This document shows positions 27,212 through 35,677 of a stretch of DNA of 64,000 bases, piece by piece. This DNA comes from CAVQXR01 sp963717955 (lineage in GTDB: Bacteria > Actinomycetota > Thermoleophilia > Gaiellales > Gaiellaceae), in NCBI GenBank assembly GCA_963717955.1, contig CAVQXR010000001.1, positions 1,736,001-1,800,000 on the forward strand, written 5' to 3'. The notes beneath the pieces were generated by a model that saw nothing but the letters and a program-made list of their open reading frames with translations, was not told the origin of the DNA and made no database searches. Made by a program: the position numbers and the translations under genes. Each line of letters starts with the position of its first letter. The stretch's first letter is position 1.

Positions 27212-28003
27212 TCATGTCCGGTCGGGGGAGCCGGGCCCGGGCCGGGCCGCCAGCTCTCTCAGCCACGCGGCGCTCGCCGACGCGATCCTCGGCGCAACGC
27301 CGAGTGCCTCGAGCATCTCCGACGCCGCGGCCATCTCGGCACTGCGGCGAACCGCATGGACGCGACTGCCCTCCACGAGGCGGCGCAGCATCGTGCCGTC
27401 GGCGCTGTCGAGCGTCTGCTCCAGGTCGTGGTAGAGCCACGACTCGCACCCGAGCTCCCGTGCGGCCGCCAGCGCCTCTTCGGCTGCAGCCGCCATGCCC
27501 TTGAGGAACACGCTGCGTGCGAGCTTCCGCGATGCGGCGAGGCCGGGGTCGGCACCGACCACCTCGACCGGCATCCCGAACGTCCCGAACAGCTCGGCGA
27601 AGCGCGTGGCGCCCGGGCCCGAGGCGAGCGCCCGGGTGCGCAGGCCCCGGCCCGGCACGGCGCGGAGGAGCGCCACGTCGACGAATGCAGCGCCGGTCGG
27701 CGCGATCACCGCCGCGACCTCGAGCTTGCGTGCCGGCGACGCCGTGTTGAAGTCCGCGAACAGCTGCCCCGGCCTCAGGTCCGACGCGACCGAGCGCGCC
27801 GCCTCGAGTGCGTGCTCGGCCGAGTTGAGGCTGACGACTGCGTCGGCGCCGGCGGCGACCTCGCCCGGCGAGCGGCCGATCTCGACGCCGGCCACCGCGT
27901 CGACCCCCGGATCCCAGCCCCGAACCCGCGCACCGGCCGCCGCGAGGTCGGCGGCGATGAGCGAGCCCGCCTCGCCGAGCCCGAGGAAGCCGAGCTCAAG
28001 CAC
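27212..28003 (-). CDS. NAD(P)-dependent oxidoreductase, 6PGDH-like with DUF1932 domain
   Basis: 263 residues from GTG 28003. The Rossmann motif is LGFLGLGEAGSLIAADLAAAG. The middle has VVSLNSAEHALEAA, FADFNTASPARKL and FVDVALLRAVPGRG, and the helical C-terminus (SRKLARSVFLKGMAAAAEEA) matches DUF1932. Members act as beta-hydroxyacid dehydrogenases. Its start overlaps the end of the GntR gene by 8 nt, and the operon is divergent from meta-cleavage genes, so it probably processes a hydroxy- or keto-acid of that pathway (inference). Confidence 0.85.
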   Translation of the reverse strand: MLELGFLGLGEAGSLIAADLAAAGARVRGWDPGVDAVAGVEIGRSPGEVAAGADAVVSLNSAEHALEAARSVASDLRPGQLFADFNTASPARKLEVAAVIAPTGAAFVDVALLRAVPGRGLRTRALASGPGATRFAELFGTFGMPVEVVGADPGLAASRKLARSVFLKGMAAAAEEALAAARELGCESWLYHDLEQTLDSADGTMLRRLVEGSRVHAVRRSAEMAAASEMLEALGVAPRIASASAAWLRELAARPGPGSPDRT

Positions 28004-28658
28004 CGGCTGTCGTGCTCGGTACGGCGCGAAGGGCCTCGGTGACGTGTGTCAGGTGCTCGCGCATCGCCGCCTCGGCGACTTGCGGATCGCCTGCGGCGAT
28101 CGCCTCGACGATCACGCCGTGCTCCGCGAGGGAGTGCGCGGCGCGCCCCGGCAGGAGCATCGTGCGGAACTGGAAGCGCACGAGCTGGGAGTTGAGCGAG
28201 GAGACGAGCCGGTTCGCGGTCCGATGCCGGGAGATCTCGAGGATCCGTCGGTGCAGCACATCGTTGCGCTCGGACGCTCCGATCAACTCGCCGGCGTCGA
28301 GCCGTTCGCCCATCTCGGCGAGGATGGCGCGCAGCTCCACCACGTCGTCGGCGGTCGCTCGGGCCGCCGCCTCGCCCGCGGCGAGCGACTCGAGCACGGC
28401 CCGCGCCTCGAGGATCTCGACCGCCTCGCGTTCGTCGACGCGCCGCACGTGCGCGCCGCGGTTGCGCTCGCGCTCGACGAGCCCCTCGTGCGCCAGTCGG
28501 AGGAGCGCCGTCCGCACCGACGCGCGCGGGAGGCCCAGCCGCTCCACGAGCTCCTCCTCGACCAGCCGCTCGCTGGGCGGGAGCCTGCCCGAGACGATCG
28601 CGGCCTGGAGCCTCTCGTAGGCGTCGTCGGGCTCCGCCGCGTGTGTACTCCCGACCAT
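27996..28658 (-). CDS. GntR-family regulator, FadR/FCD type
   Basis: 220 residues from the ATG 28658. N-terminal winged helix: AIVSGRLPPSERLVEEELVE, RASVRTALLRLAHEGLVER and the wing GAHVRRVDEREAVE. The C-terminal FCD helical domain has RNDVLHRRILEIS and LAEHGVIVEAIAAGD, with the metal-binding Asp/His positions. Such regulators sense small carboxylates. It is divergent from the DUF6282-galB-galC-dioxygenase operon, with a palindromic site between them, and probably represses both directions. Confidence 0.9.
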   Translation of the reverse strand: MVGSTHAAEPDDAYERLQAAIVSGRLPPSERLVEEELVERLGLPRASVRTALLRLAHEGLVERERNRGAHVRRVDEREAVEILEARAVLESLAAGEAAARATADDVVELRAILAEMGERLDAGELIGASERNDVLHRRILEISRHRTANRLVSSLNSQLVRFQFRTMLLPGRAAHSLAEHGVIVEAIAAGDPQVAEAAMREHLTHVTEALRAVPSTTAGA

Positions 28659-28682
28659 ATTGTTGACAATCTTATCAATGAT
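28659..28682. promoter_or_regulatory. GntR-type operator in divergent intergenic region
   Basis: ATTGTTGACAAT at 28659-28670 is a perfect ATTGT-N2-ACAAT palindrome, the layout typical of FadR-type operators. It abuts the gntR start codon. A second palindrome ATCAATGAT follows at 28675-28683. The region is strikingly AT-rich and only 24 bp separate the two divergent start codons, so the operator must overlap both promoters. Confidence 0.55.
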
Positions 28683-29646
28683 ATGATGGCGAGCCTGACC
28701 GTCTCGACCCCCGAAGCCTTCCCCCCCGCAGCGAGCCCGGGAGCTCGTGCGCGGCGCCTTCGACCCGCACGTCCACGTCGCCCCCGACTTCGCCGGGCGG
28801 ATCGTCGACGACGTCACGCTGGCGCGAGCGCTTCCTCGAGCTCGGGCTGGCCGGCTTCGGCCTGAAGTCGCACTACACGTCGACCGCCGAGCGCGCCGCG
28901 GTCGTCAACGCGCGGTCGTGCCGGGCATCGCGGGCGCTCGGCACGATCACGCTCAACCACGCGGTCGGCGGGCTGAACCCGCTCGCCGTCGAGGTCGCCG
29001 CGCGCGAGGGCGCGCGGATCGTCTGGCTGCCGACCGTCAGCTCGCGTCAACGAGATCGCCGAGGTCGCGCGAGCGCCGACCCGGACGGCAACGTGCCGGT
29101 GTGGGTGCGCTTCGAGCTCGAGCTGCGCGACGGCGGGCGTCGAGCGCCGCGCCGGTCCCGGTGCTCGACGACGACGGCGCGCCGCTGCCCGAGCTGCTCG
29201 ACGTGCTCGACGGTCGATCGCCCGCCACGACCTCGTGCTCGCCACCGGCCATCTCGCGCGCGACGAGATCTTCACGGTCGTCGACGCGCGCGGTCGCGGC
29301 CGGCGTCGAGACGATCGTCGTCACCCACCCCGAGTTCCCGTCGCAGGACCTCGCCGATCGCCGACCAGGTCGCGCTGGCCGAGCGCGGCGCGCTGCTCGA
29401 GCGCGTGCTTCACGACGCCGCTACACCGGCAAGTGCACCTGGGAGCAGTGTCTTCGCGGCGACGCGCGCCGTCGGCGCCGAGCGCACACCGTGCTGGCGA
29501 CCGACCTCGGCCAGGTGTTCAACCCGCCGGTCGAGGACGGGCTGGCCCTCATGGCCGACCGGCTGCTCGACGCCGGCTTCAGCGAGGAGGAGGTCCGCAC
29601 GATGGCGGTCGAGAACACGCGGCAGGCTGGCCGGGTCGGCGCATGA
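28683..29646 (+). CDS. DUF6282-type amidohydrolase-like protein (frameshifted)
   Basis: Best start is the ATG pair at 28683/28686. With single-base corrections the protein reads RELVRGAFDPHVHVAPDFAG (HxH metal motif), FLELGLAGFGLKSHYTSTAE, TLNHAVGGLNPLAVEVAARE, IVWLPTVSS, a DDGAPLPELLDVL stretch, LATGHLARDEIFTVV, and the end LLDAGFSEEEVRTMAVENT, stopping at 29644. At least eight frame changes occur (e.g. near 28740, 28828, 29047, 29215). Family members look like TIM-barrel amidohydrolases of unknown reaction. First in the operon; a lactonase or hydrolase on the ring-cleavage product would fit (inference). Confidence 0.65.
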
Positions 29647-30361
29647 GCCGCCGGCGTGCAGGTCATCGGCGCGCACTCGGCCGACTTCGTCTGGCGCGCC
29701 GGCGGCGCGGTCGCCGGTCGCGACCCGCGCCGGCGGCGCGGCCGAGGTGATCGCGCTCTCCTACGGCGAGCGCGGCGAGTCGGGCGAGCTGTGGAAGGAG
29801 GAGGGCCAGACGATCGAGAACGTCAAGCAGATCCGCCACGCCGAGGCCGAAGCGCGGCCGCGGCGCTCGGCGCGACGTTCCGCTGCCTGGACCTCGGCGA
29901 CTACCCGCTGGAGATCGACGGCGACGCGCTGCTGCGCGATCGCCGACGCGATCCGCGAGTTCGCGCCCGACGTGCTGATCACCCACACCGACACCGACCC
30001 GTTCAACCCCGACCACCCGGTCGCCTACGCCGCCGTCGACCGCGCGCGCGCGCTGGCCGCCGGCGCGGGCGTGCCGAGCGCGTTCGCGCACGATCACGCC
30101 GCCGCACGCTGTTCCTGTTCGAGCCCCACCAGCCCGAGCTGTGCAACTTCACGCCGACGACGTTCGTCGACATCACGTCGGTGTGCGAGCACAAGCTCGC
30201 GGCGATGGCCGAGATGAAGGCGCAGCAGTACCTGCAGACCTACTACGCCCAGCGCGCCGAGCAGCGCGGCAACCACGCGCGGCGCGCCTCGGGCGACGCA
30301 GGACGTCCGCTACGCCGAGGCGTTCCAGCGCGTGCTCCCGCAGGTGGTGACGGAGCTGTGA
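29643..30361 (+). CDS. galB: 4-oxalomesaconate hydratase, PIG-L/LmbE family (frameshifted)
   Basis: ATG at 29643 overlaps the previous stop. Corrected reading gives VQVIGAHSADFVWRAGG, the GalB variant of the PIG-L metal motif (HSAD rather than HPDD), then ALSYGERGESGELWKEEGQT, GDYPLEIDGDALL, ITHTDTDPFNPDHPVAYAAV, LFLFEPHQPELCNFTPTTFV and DITSVCEHKLAAMAEMKAQQ, which run in the same order in Pseudomonas GalB. The enzyme hydrates 4-oxalomesaconate to 4-carboxy-4-hydroxy-2-oxoadipate. Several single-base shifts (near 29655, 29727, 29850, 29938, 30105, 30293). Stop at 30359. Confidence 0.82.
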
Positions 30362-30991
30362 GCGACGCTCGACGAGCTCGCCCGCCTCGGCGTCCGCGAC
30401 CGTCTACGAGGCCGCCGGCCGGCGAGGGCCTCGTCGACGCTCGAGCTCCGCCAGGTCGTCCCCGGCTCGCGCGCCGCGGGCCCGGCCCGGACCGGTGCGC
30501 TGCGGCCAGGACGACAACCTGATGGTCCACGCCGCGATGGCCGGCGCTGCAGCCCGGCGAGGTGCTCGTGCTGACGATGCCCGAGCCCGGCCCGGTCGCG
30601 CTGCGTCGGCGACCTGCTGGCCACGCAGGCGCAGGCGCAGCGGCGCCGCCGCGCTGCTCGTCGACGCCGCGGTGCGCGACGTCGAGGAGCTGGCCGAGAT
30701 CGGGCTGCCGATCTGGGCGCGCTGGGTCCGCGTGCGCGGCGCCGCCAAGGACGTCGCCGGGCACGATCGACGAGCCGGTCATCGTCGGCGGGCGCGATCC
30801 GCGCCGGCGACATCGTCGTGCTCGACGCCGACGGCGTCGCCGTCGTCGCCGCGAGCGCGCGTCGACGAGGTGCTCGCGGCGTCGCTCGCGCGCGAGGAGC
30901 AGCGAGCGCGTCAAGCGCGAGCAAGCTGCAGGCCGGCGCGCTCTCCTACGACCTCGACGGGCTGCGCGAGCGCGTCGAGGAGCGCGCATGA
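30358..30991 (+). CDS. galC: 4-carboxy-4-hydroxy-2-oxoadipate aldolase, RraA family (frameshifted)
   Basis: GTG at 30358 overlaps galB (GTGA). Corrected reading: LDELARLGVATVYEAAG, VRCGQDDNLMVHAAMAALQ, GDLLATQAQAQGAAALLVDA followed by AVRDVEEL (the RraA/HMG-CHA aldolase Arg-Asp metal site), GLPIWARWVRVRGAAKDV, GTIDEPVIVGG and AGDIVVLDADGVAVV. It cleaves the GalB product to pyruvate and oxaloacetate. Frame changes near 30395, 30545, 30605, 30640, 30765, 30800 and later. RraA proteins without aldolase activity exist, but the GalB neighbour supports the call. Confidence 0.8.
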
Positions 30992-31995
30992 CCGTCCGCA
31001 CGACCTCGCCCACATCGGCCACGTCGAGCTGCTCACGCCGCGCGCCGACGCGAGCCTGCGCTTCTTCGTCGACGTGCTCGGGCATGGAGATCGAGGCGCG
31101 CGAGGGCCAGTCGGTCTACCTGCGCGGCTGGGGCGACTACCAGCGCTACGTCGCTGAAGCTGACCGAGTCGGACACGCTCCGGGCATCGGCGCACATGGC
31201 GCTGCGCGCGTGGAGCCCCGAGGCGCTGCAGCGCCGCGTCGCCGCGATCGAGGCGACCGGGCCTCGGCGAGGGCTGGATCGACGGCGACCACGGCCACGG
31301 CCCCGCCTACCGCTTCCGCGACCCCGACGGCCACGCGTTCGAGCTCTACTACGAGTGCGAGCGCTACGTCGCCGCCCGAGCACCTGCGCCCGTCGCTGCG
31401 CAACCAGCCGCAGCGCTACACCGGCCGCGGCGCCGCGGTCAAGCGCCTCGACCACGTCAACCTGCTCGCCGCCGACGTCGCGCGCCAACCGCGACGTTCG
31501 CGTCGACGCGCTCGGCTACCGCCTCTACGAGCGGATCGAGCTCGACGACGGCAGCGAGACCGGCGCCTGGATGAGCCTGACGATCGCCGCCCACGAGCTG
31601 ATCTACTCGCGCGACGCGCACGGCGCCAACGGCCGCCTGCACCACCTCGCGTTCTGGGTCGACACGCGCGAGGAGTGCCTGCGCGCCGCCGACATCTTCC
31701 TCGACGCCGGCATCCAGATCGAGGCCGCGCCGTCCAAGCACGCGATCGCCGCAGGGCTTCTTCCTCTACGGCTTCGAGCCGGGCGGCAACCGCGATCGAG
31801 GTCACGACCGGCGGCCACTTCGTCTACGACCCCGAGCGAGCCGCGTCGTCTGGACGCGAGGCCGAGCGCGCCCGCGGCCAGGCCTGGGGCGTCAAGACGG
31901 TCGAGAGCTTCCACAACTACGGCACGCCGCCGGCCGGCGAGGCCGACCGCGCCTACGCCCTCGCGGCGGGCGTCGCCGCGCCCGTCCGCTCCTAG
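30988..31995 (+). CDS. Type I extradiol ring-cleavage dioxygenase, VOC superfamily (frameshifted)
   Basis: ATG at 30988 overlaps galC. Two tandem VOC modules: an N-terminal one (HVELLTPRADASLRFFVDVL, GQSVYLRGWGDYQRY) and a catalytic one with the facial triad His in RLDHVNLLAADV, His in RLHHLAFWVDTREE and Glu in GGNRIEVTTGG. QPQRYTGRGAAVKRLDH and HFVYDPE are typical of catechol 2,3-dioxygenases. Length about 330 residues. At least seven single-base shifts (e.g. near 31083, 31265, 31375, 31482, 31750). It cleaves a catecholic ring beside a hydroxyl. Its stop overlaps the convergent RND stop. Confidence 0.82.
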   Translation: MTVRTTSPTSATSSCSRRAPTRACASSSTCSGMEIEAREGQSVYLRGWGDYQRYVAEADRVGHAPGIGAHGAARVEPRGAAAPRRRDRGDRASARAGSTATTATAPPTASATPTATRSSSTTSASATSPPEHLRPSLRNQPQRYTGRGAAVKRLDHVNLLAADVARQPRRSRRRARLPPLRADRARRRQRDRRLDEPDDRRPRADLLARRARRQRPPAPPRVLGRHARGVPARRRHLPRRRHPDRGRAVQARDRRRASSSTASSRAATAIEVTTGGHFVYDPERAASSGREAERARGQAWGVKTVESFHNYGTPPAGEADRAYALAAGVAAPVRS

Positions 31996-34900
31996 CTCGG
32001 AGGCAGCGCGAAGGCCTGCCGGGGCCTTCCGAAGCGCAGGTAGAGGATCGGCACGACGAACAGGTTGAGCAGCGTCGAGGTGACGAGGCCGCCGAGGATC
32101 GACGATCGCCAGCGGATGCTCGATCTCGTGACCGGGGATGCTCGCCCGCGACCACGAGCGGCACGAGCGCGAGCGCCGGTCGCGAGCGTCGTCATCAGGA
32201 TCGGCGAGAGCCGCTCCGCGCGCCCCGCGCAGGACGAGCGTCGGCCCGAACGTCTCGCCCTCGTACCGCTCGAGGTGCTGGAAGTGGTTGATCATCAGGA
32301 TCCCGTTGCGGGCGGCGATCCCGAGCACCGTGAGGAAGCCGACCAGCGAGCCGAGCGAGATGATCGCCGTCGCCGAGCTAGACCGCCAGCACGCCGCCGA
32401 CGAGCGCCATCGGCAGCGTCAGGAAGGAGAGCGTCGCCAGGCGCCAGCTCCCGAAGGACGCCTGCAGCAGCAGGAAGATCCCGATGCCCGGCGACGATCG
32501 CCGACAGACGAGCAGCCGCTTCTGCGCGGCCTGCCGCTCCTCGTACTCACCGAGGACCTCGGCGTGGTACCCGAGCGGGAACGTCGACGCTCTCGAGCGC
32601 GCTCCTCGACGTCGTCGCGCCACGGAGCCGAGATCGCGTCCGCTCGACGTTGGCGCTCGACGTCGATCCGGCGCGAGTCAGGTCTCGCGCTCGATCACGT
32701 TCGGGGTCGGCTGCGATGCGGACGTCGGCGACGTCGCCGAGGCGCGACCTGCTCGCCGTCCGGCGTGTCGATCGGGAGCTCGCTGGATGCTCGTCAGGCT
32801 GTTGCGCGTCTCGGGCGTGCTCCAGACGTTGACGTCGTAGGCCCTGCCCGCCGAGGAAGATGTCGCCGACCTCCTCGCTCGCGATCAGGACGCCGCCGCG
32901 CGCCGGACGTCGCCGGGCTTCAGGCCGTAGCGCTGCGCGGCCGCGAGGTCGACCTCGACCTCCACCTGCGGGACGTCGGCCTGGAGCTCGACGTGCTCCT
33001 CGACGACGCCGTCGACCTGTCCGATCGCCTCCTGCGACCTCCTCGGCCTGTCTCGCAGGATCGTGTCGAGGTCGTCGCCCGAAGATGCGGACGACGATCG
33101 CCTCGCTCGCTCCCGTCAGCACCTCGCGGATCCGCTCCTTCAGATAGGTCTGCACGTCGCGGTAGAGGCCGGGGTAGCCGTCGACGACCTCCTGGACGCT
33201 GGCGAGCGTCTCGTCGTAGTCGACGGCCGGGATCGACGCTGATCCAGTTCTCGCCGAAGTAGACGCCGACGACCTCGTCCGCCAGCAGCGCCTGCCCGAT
33301 GTGCGAGCCGCAGTTGCGGACGCCCGGGATCGTCGCGCAGCTCCTGGCAGGCCCGGATCGAGACCCGCGTCTCCTCCGGGCCGCGACGTGCTCGGCTGCG
33401 GTCAGCCAGTGCATCAGGAAGTCGCGCTCCTTGAAGTCGGGCAGCAGCGCCTGCCCGAGGAACGGCACGACCGCGAGCGCCGGCGACGACGACGGCGCCG
33501 ACGGCGGCGTACGCCCGACGCGGCCTGCGGATGATCCGCGTCGAGCAGCGCGCTCGTAGCCGCGCTCCAGCCACCGCACGAGCGGCGACTCGCGGCGCTC
33601 GAGCCGCGCCTTGCGCGAGCAGGATCAGGCTCAGCGCCGGCGTGACCGTGAGCGCGACGAGCATCGAGACGCAGCGACGGCCAGGGCGTAGGAGCAGCGC
33701 CAGCGGCTGGAAGAACGCGCCGGTGAGGCCCTCGAGGAAGAAGACCGGCACGATCGCGAGCGACGACGATCAGCGTCGCGTAGACGATCGGCCCGCGCAC
33801 CTCGAGCGAGGCCTCGAGCACGATGCTCGCGGTCGACTCGTCGCTGCCCTCCCGGCGCCGCTGGCGCAGGCGCCGGACGATGTTCTCGACGTCGATGATC
33901 GCGTCGTCGACGACGACGCCGAGGGCGATCACGAGCCCCGCCAGGACCATCACGTTGATCGTCGTGCCCGCGCCAGTAGAGCACGAGCCCGGCCGCGACC
34001 AGCGACAGCGGGATCGCGACGAGGCTGATCAGCGCGGCGCGCCACTCGAACAGGAACGCGCCGAGGACGAGGACGACGAGCAGCGACGCCGATCAGCAGC
34101 GCCATCGTGAGGTTGTCGATCGACTCCTCGATGAACGTCGCCGGCCGGAAGATCGTCGTGTCGACTCGATGCCCGGGCAGGCCCGGCCGCAGCTCCTCGA
34201 TCGCCTCCTCGACGCCCTCGCGTGACGTCGAGCGTGTTCGCCCACGGGAGCTTCTCGACGATCAGCATCAGGCCCGGGCCGTCGTTGATGACGGCGTCGC
34301 CGACCAGCGGCTGGTGGTCGACGACCACGTCCGCCACGTTGCGGAGCGGGACGTTCTCGCCGTCGCGGCTCCGAACGGCGACCTCGGCCAGCTCGTCCGG
34401 GGTGACGATCGGCTGGACGGTGCGCGACCGTGAGCCGCTGGTTGGGCGTGTCGACGAAGCCGCCGGTGCCGATCACGGAGCCGCTCGAGAACTGCAGCAG
34501 CCCGGCGTCGAGCGCGTCGGCCGTGCTCTCCATGACCTCGTCGAGCGAGACGCCGTGCGGCCGCCATGCGCGCCGGGTCGACCTGGACCTGGAGCATGTG
34601 CAAGCGCTCGCCCCAGATCGGAACGTTGGCCACGCCGGGCACGCGGAGCAGGCGCGCCCGGATCTTCCAGTAGGCGATCATCGACATGTCGATCAGCGAC
34701 ACGCGTGTCCGACGACAGCCCGATCTTCATGACGCGGCTCGTCGCCGACAGCGGCGGGATCATCACCGGCGGCGCCGCCCAGGTCGGCAGCGTCGGCGTG
34801 ACGTTCCCGACGCGCTCCGCGACGAGCTGCCGCGCCTGCAGCAGGTCGGTCCCGCGCTCGAAGAAGAGCGTGATCGAGGACAGCTGCGGGACGGACTTCG

Positions 34901-35149
34901 AGCGGATCATGTCGAGGCCGGGGAGCCCCTGGAGCGCCTGCTCGAGCGGGACCGTGACGAGCTCCTCGACCTCGGCGGCGGACAGCCCGAGGGTGATCGT
35001 CTGGATCTCGACCCGCGGCGGCGCGAACTCGGGGAAGACGTCCACCGGCGCGTCGCGCAGCTGGAGCGATGCCGAAGGACGATCAGCGCCGCGGCACCCG
35101 CGACGACGAGGTAGCGGAACCTGAGGCTCGATCCGATGATCCAACGCAT
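31992..35149 (-). CDS. CusA/CzcA-type RND efflux transporter, pump 1 (heavily frameshifted)
   Basis: From ATG 35149: MRWIIGSSLRFRYLVV, then RDAPVDVFPEFAPPRVEIQ and LSAAEVEELVTVPLEQALQG, which are HME-RND hallmarks. Later parts are GLPGLDMIRSKSVPQLSSIT, RVMKIGLSSD, GLVIALGVVVDDAIIDVENI (TM4 region with acidic relay), FFLEGLTGAFFQPLALL, LGSLVGFLTVLGIAARNGIL and FVVPILYLRFGRP. About 1,050 residues, 12 helices, two porter domains. More than twenty single-base frame changes, mostly insertions, break it here. Such pumps export Cu, Ag, Zn or Co; in Actinobacteria their substrate is unproven. Confidence 0.82.
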
Positions 35150-35192
35150 CACGGCCGGGACGTCCCTTCGGAGGCGGTGGGCTGGCGCAGGG

Positions 35193-35640
35193 TCAGTGGT
35201 CGACGCCGAGCTCGGTGCCGAAGAGCTCGGCCGCGCCGACGGTCACGACGGCCGTGCCGGCGGGCGGCCCGTCAGTGAGATACGCGACGGTCTCCGTCGA
35301 TGCGGTCGACGGTGATGGGCTGCCGGACGAAGACGAGCGGCTCGGGGCTCGTGTAGGCGAAGGTCGCGCCGTCGGTGTCGTAGAGGACGGCGGCGTACGG
35401 GACGACCGTCTCGCCCCGGGCTGCCCGACTCGTCGACCTGCGCGGTCTGGAGGTCGAGCCGCGGCGGCCGCCTCCTCGCGTCAGGGTGATGCGCGTCGGC
35501 TCCGTGCCCTCGACCTGCTCGAGCACGGCCGGCTCGACCTCGTCCTCACTCGCGGTCGCGCTACCGCCGCACGCGGCCAGCGGCAGAGCGGCCGCGACCA
35601 GCGCCAGGGCGATGCAGAGCCTGCTGCGCGTCATTCCCAT
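35193..35640 (-). CDS. Mini membrane-fusion-protein lipoprotein partnering RND pumps (frameshifted)
   Basis: Starts MGMTRSRLCIALALVAAAL with lipobox LPLAACGGS. The mature part, with frame corrections near 35290, 35420 and 35480, ends in a beta-rich segment: VVPYAAVLYDTDGATFAYTS, EPLVFVRQPITVDRIDGDR, then GPPAGTAVVTVGAAELFGTE. That is the membrane-proximal C-terminus of RND adaptor (HlyD/CusB-like) proteins. At about 148 residues it lacks the lipoyl and hairpin domains that reach an outer-membrane channel. It is sandwiched between two RND pump genes (37 and 43 bp gaps), so it probably docks to them as a stub adaptor. Confidence 0.7.
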
Positions 35641-35677
35641 CCCTCCATGTGAGCCCGGAAGCATTCGCGACGCCGGT

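Noticed and set aside
28682..28687. TATGAT as the -10 of the aromatic operon
   Set aside because: It overlaps the ATG start codons themselves, so it could not serve a message beginning at or before them.
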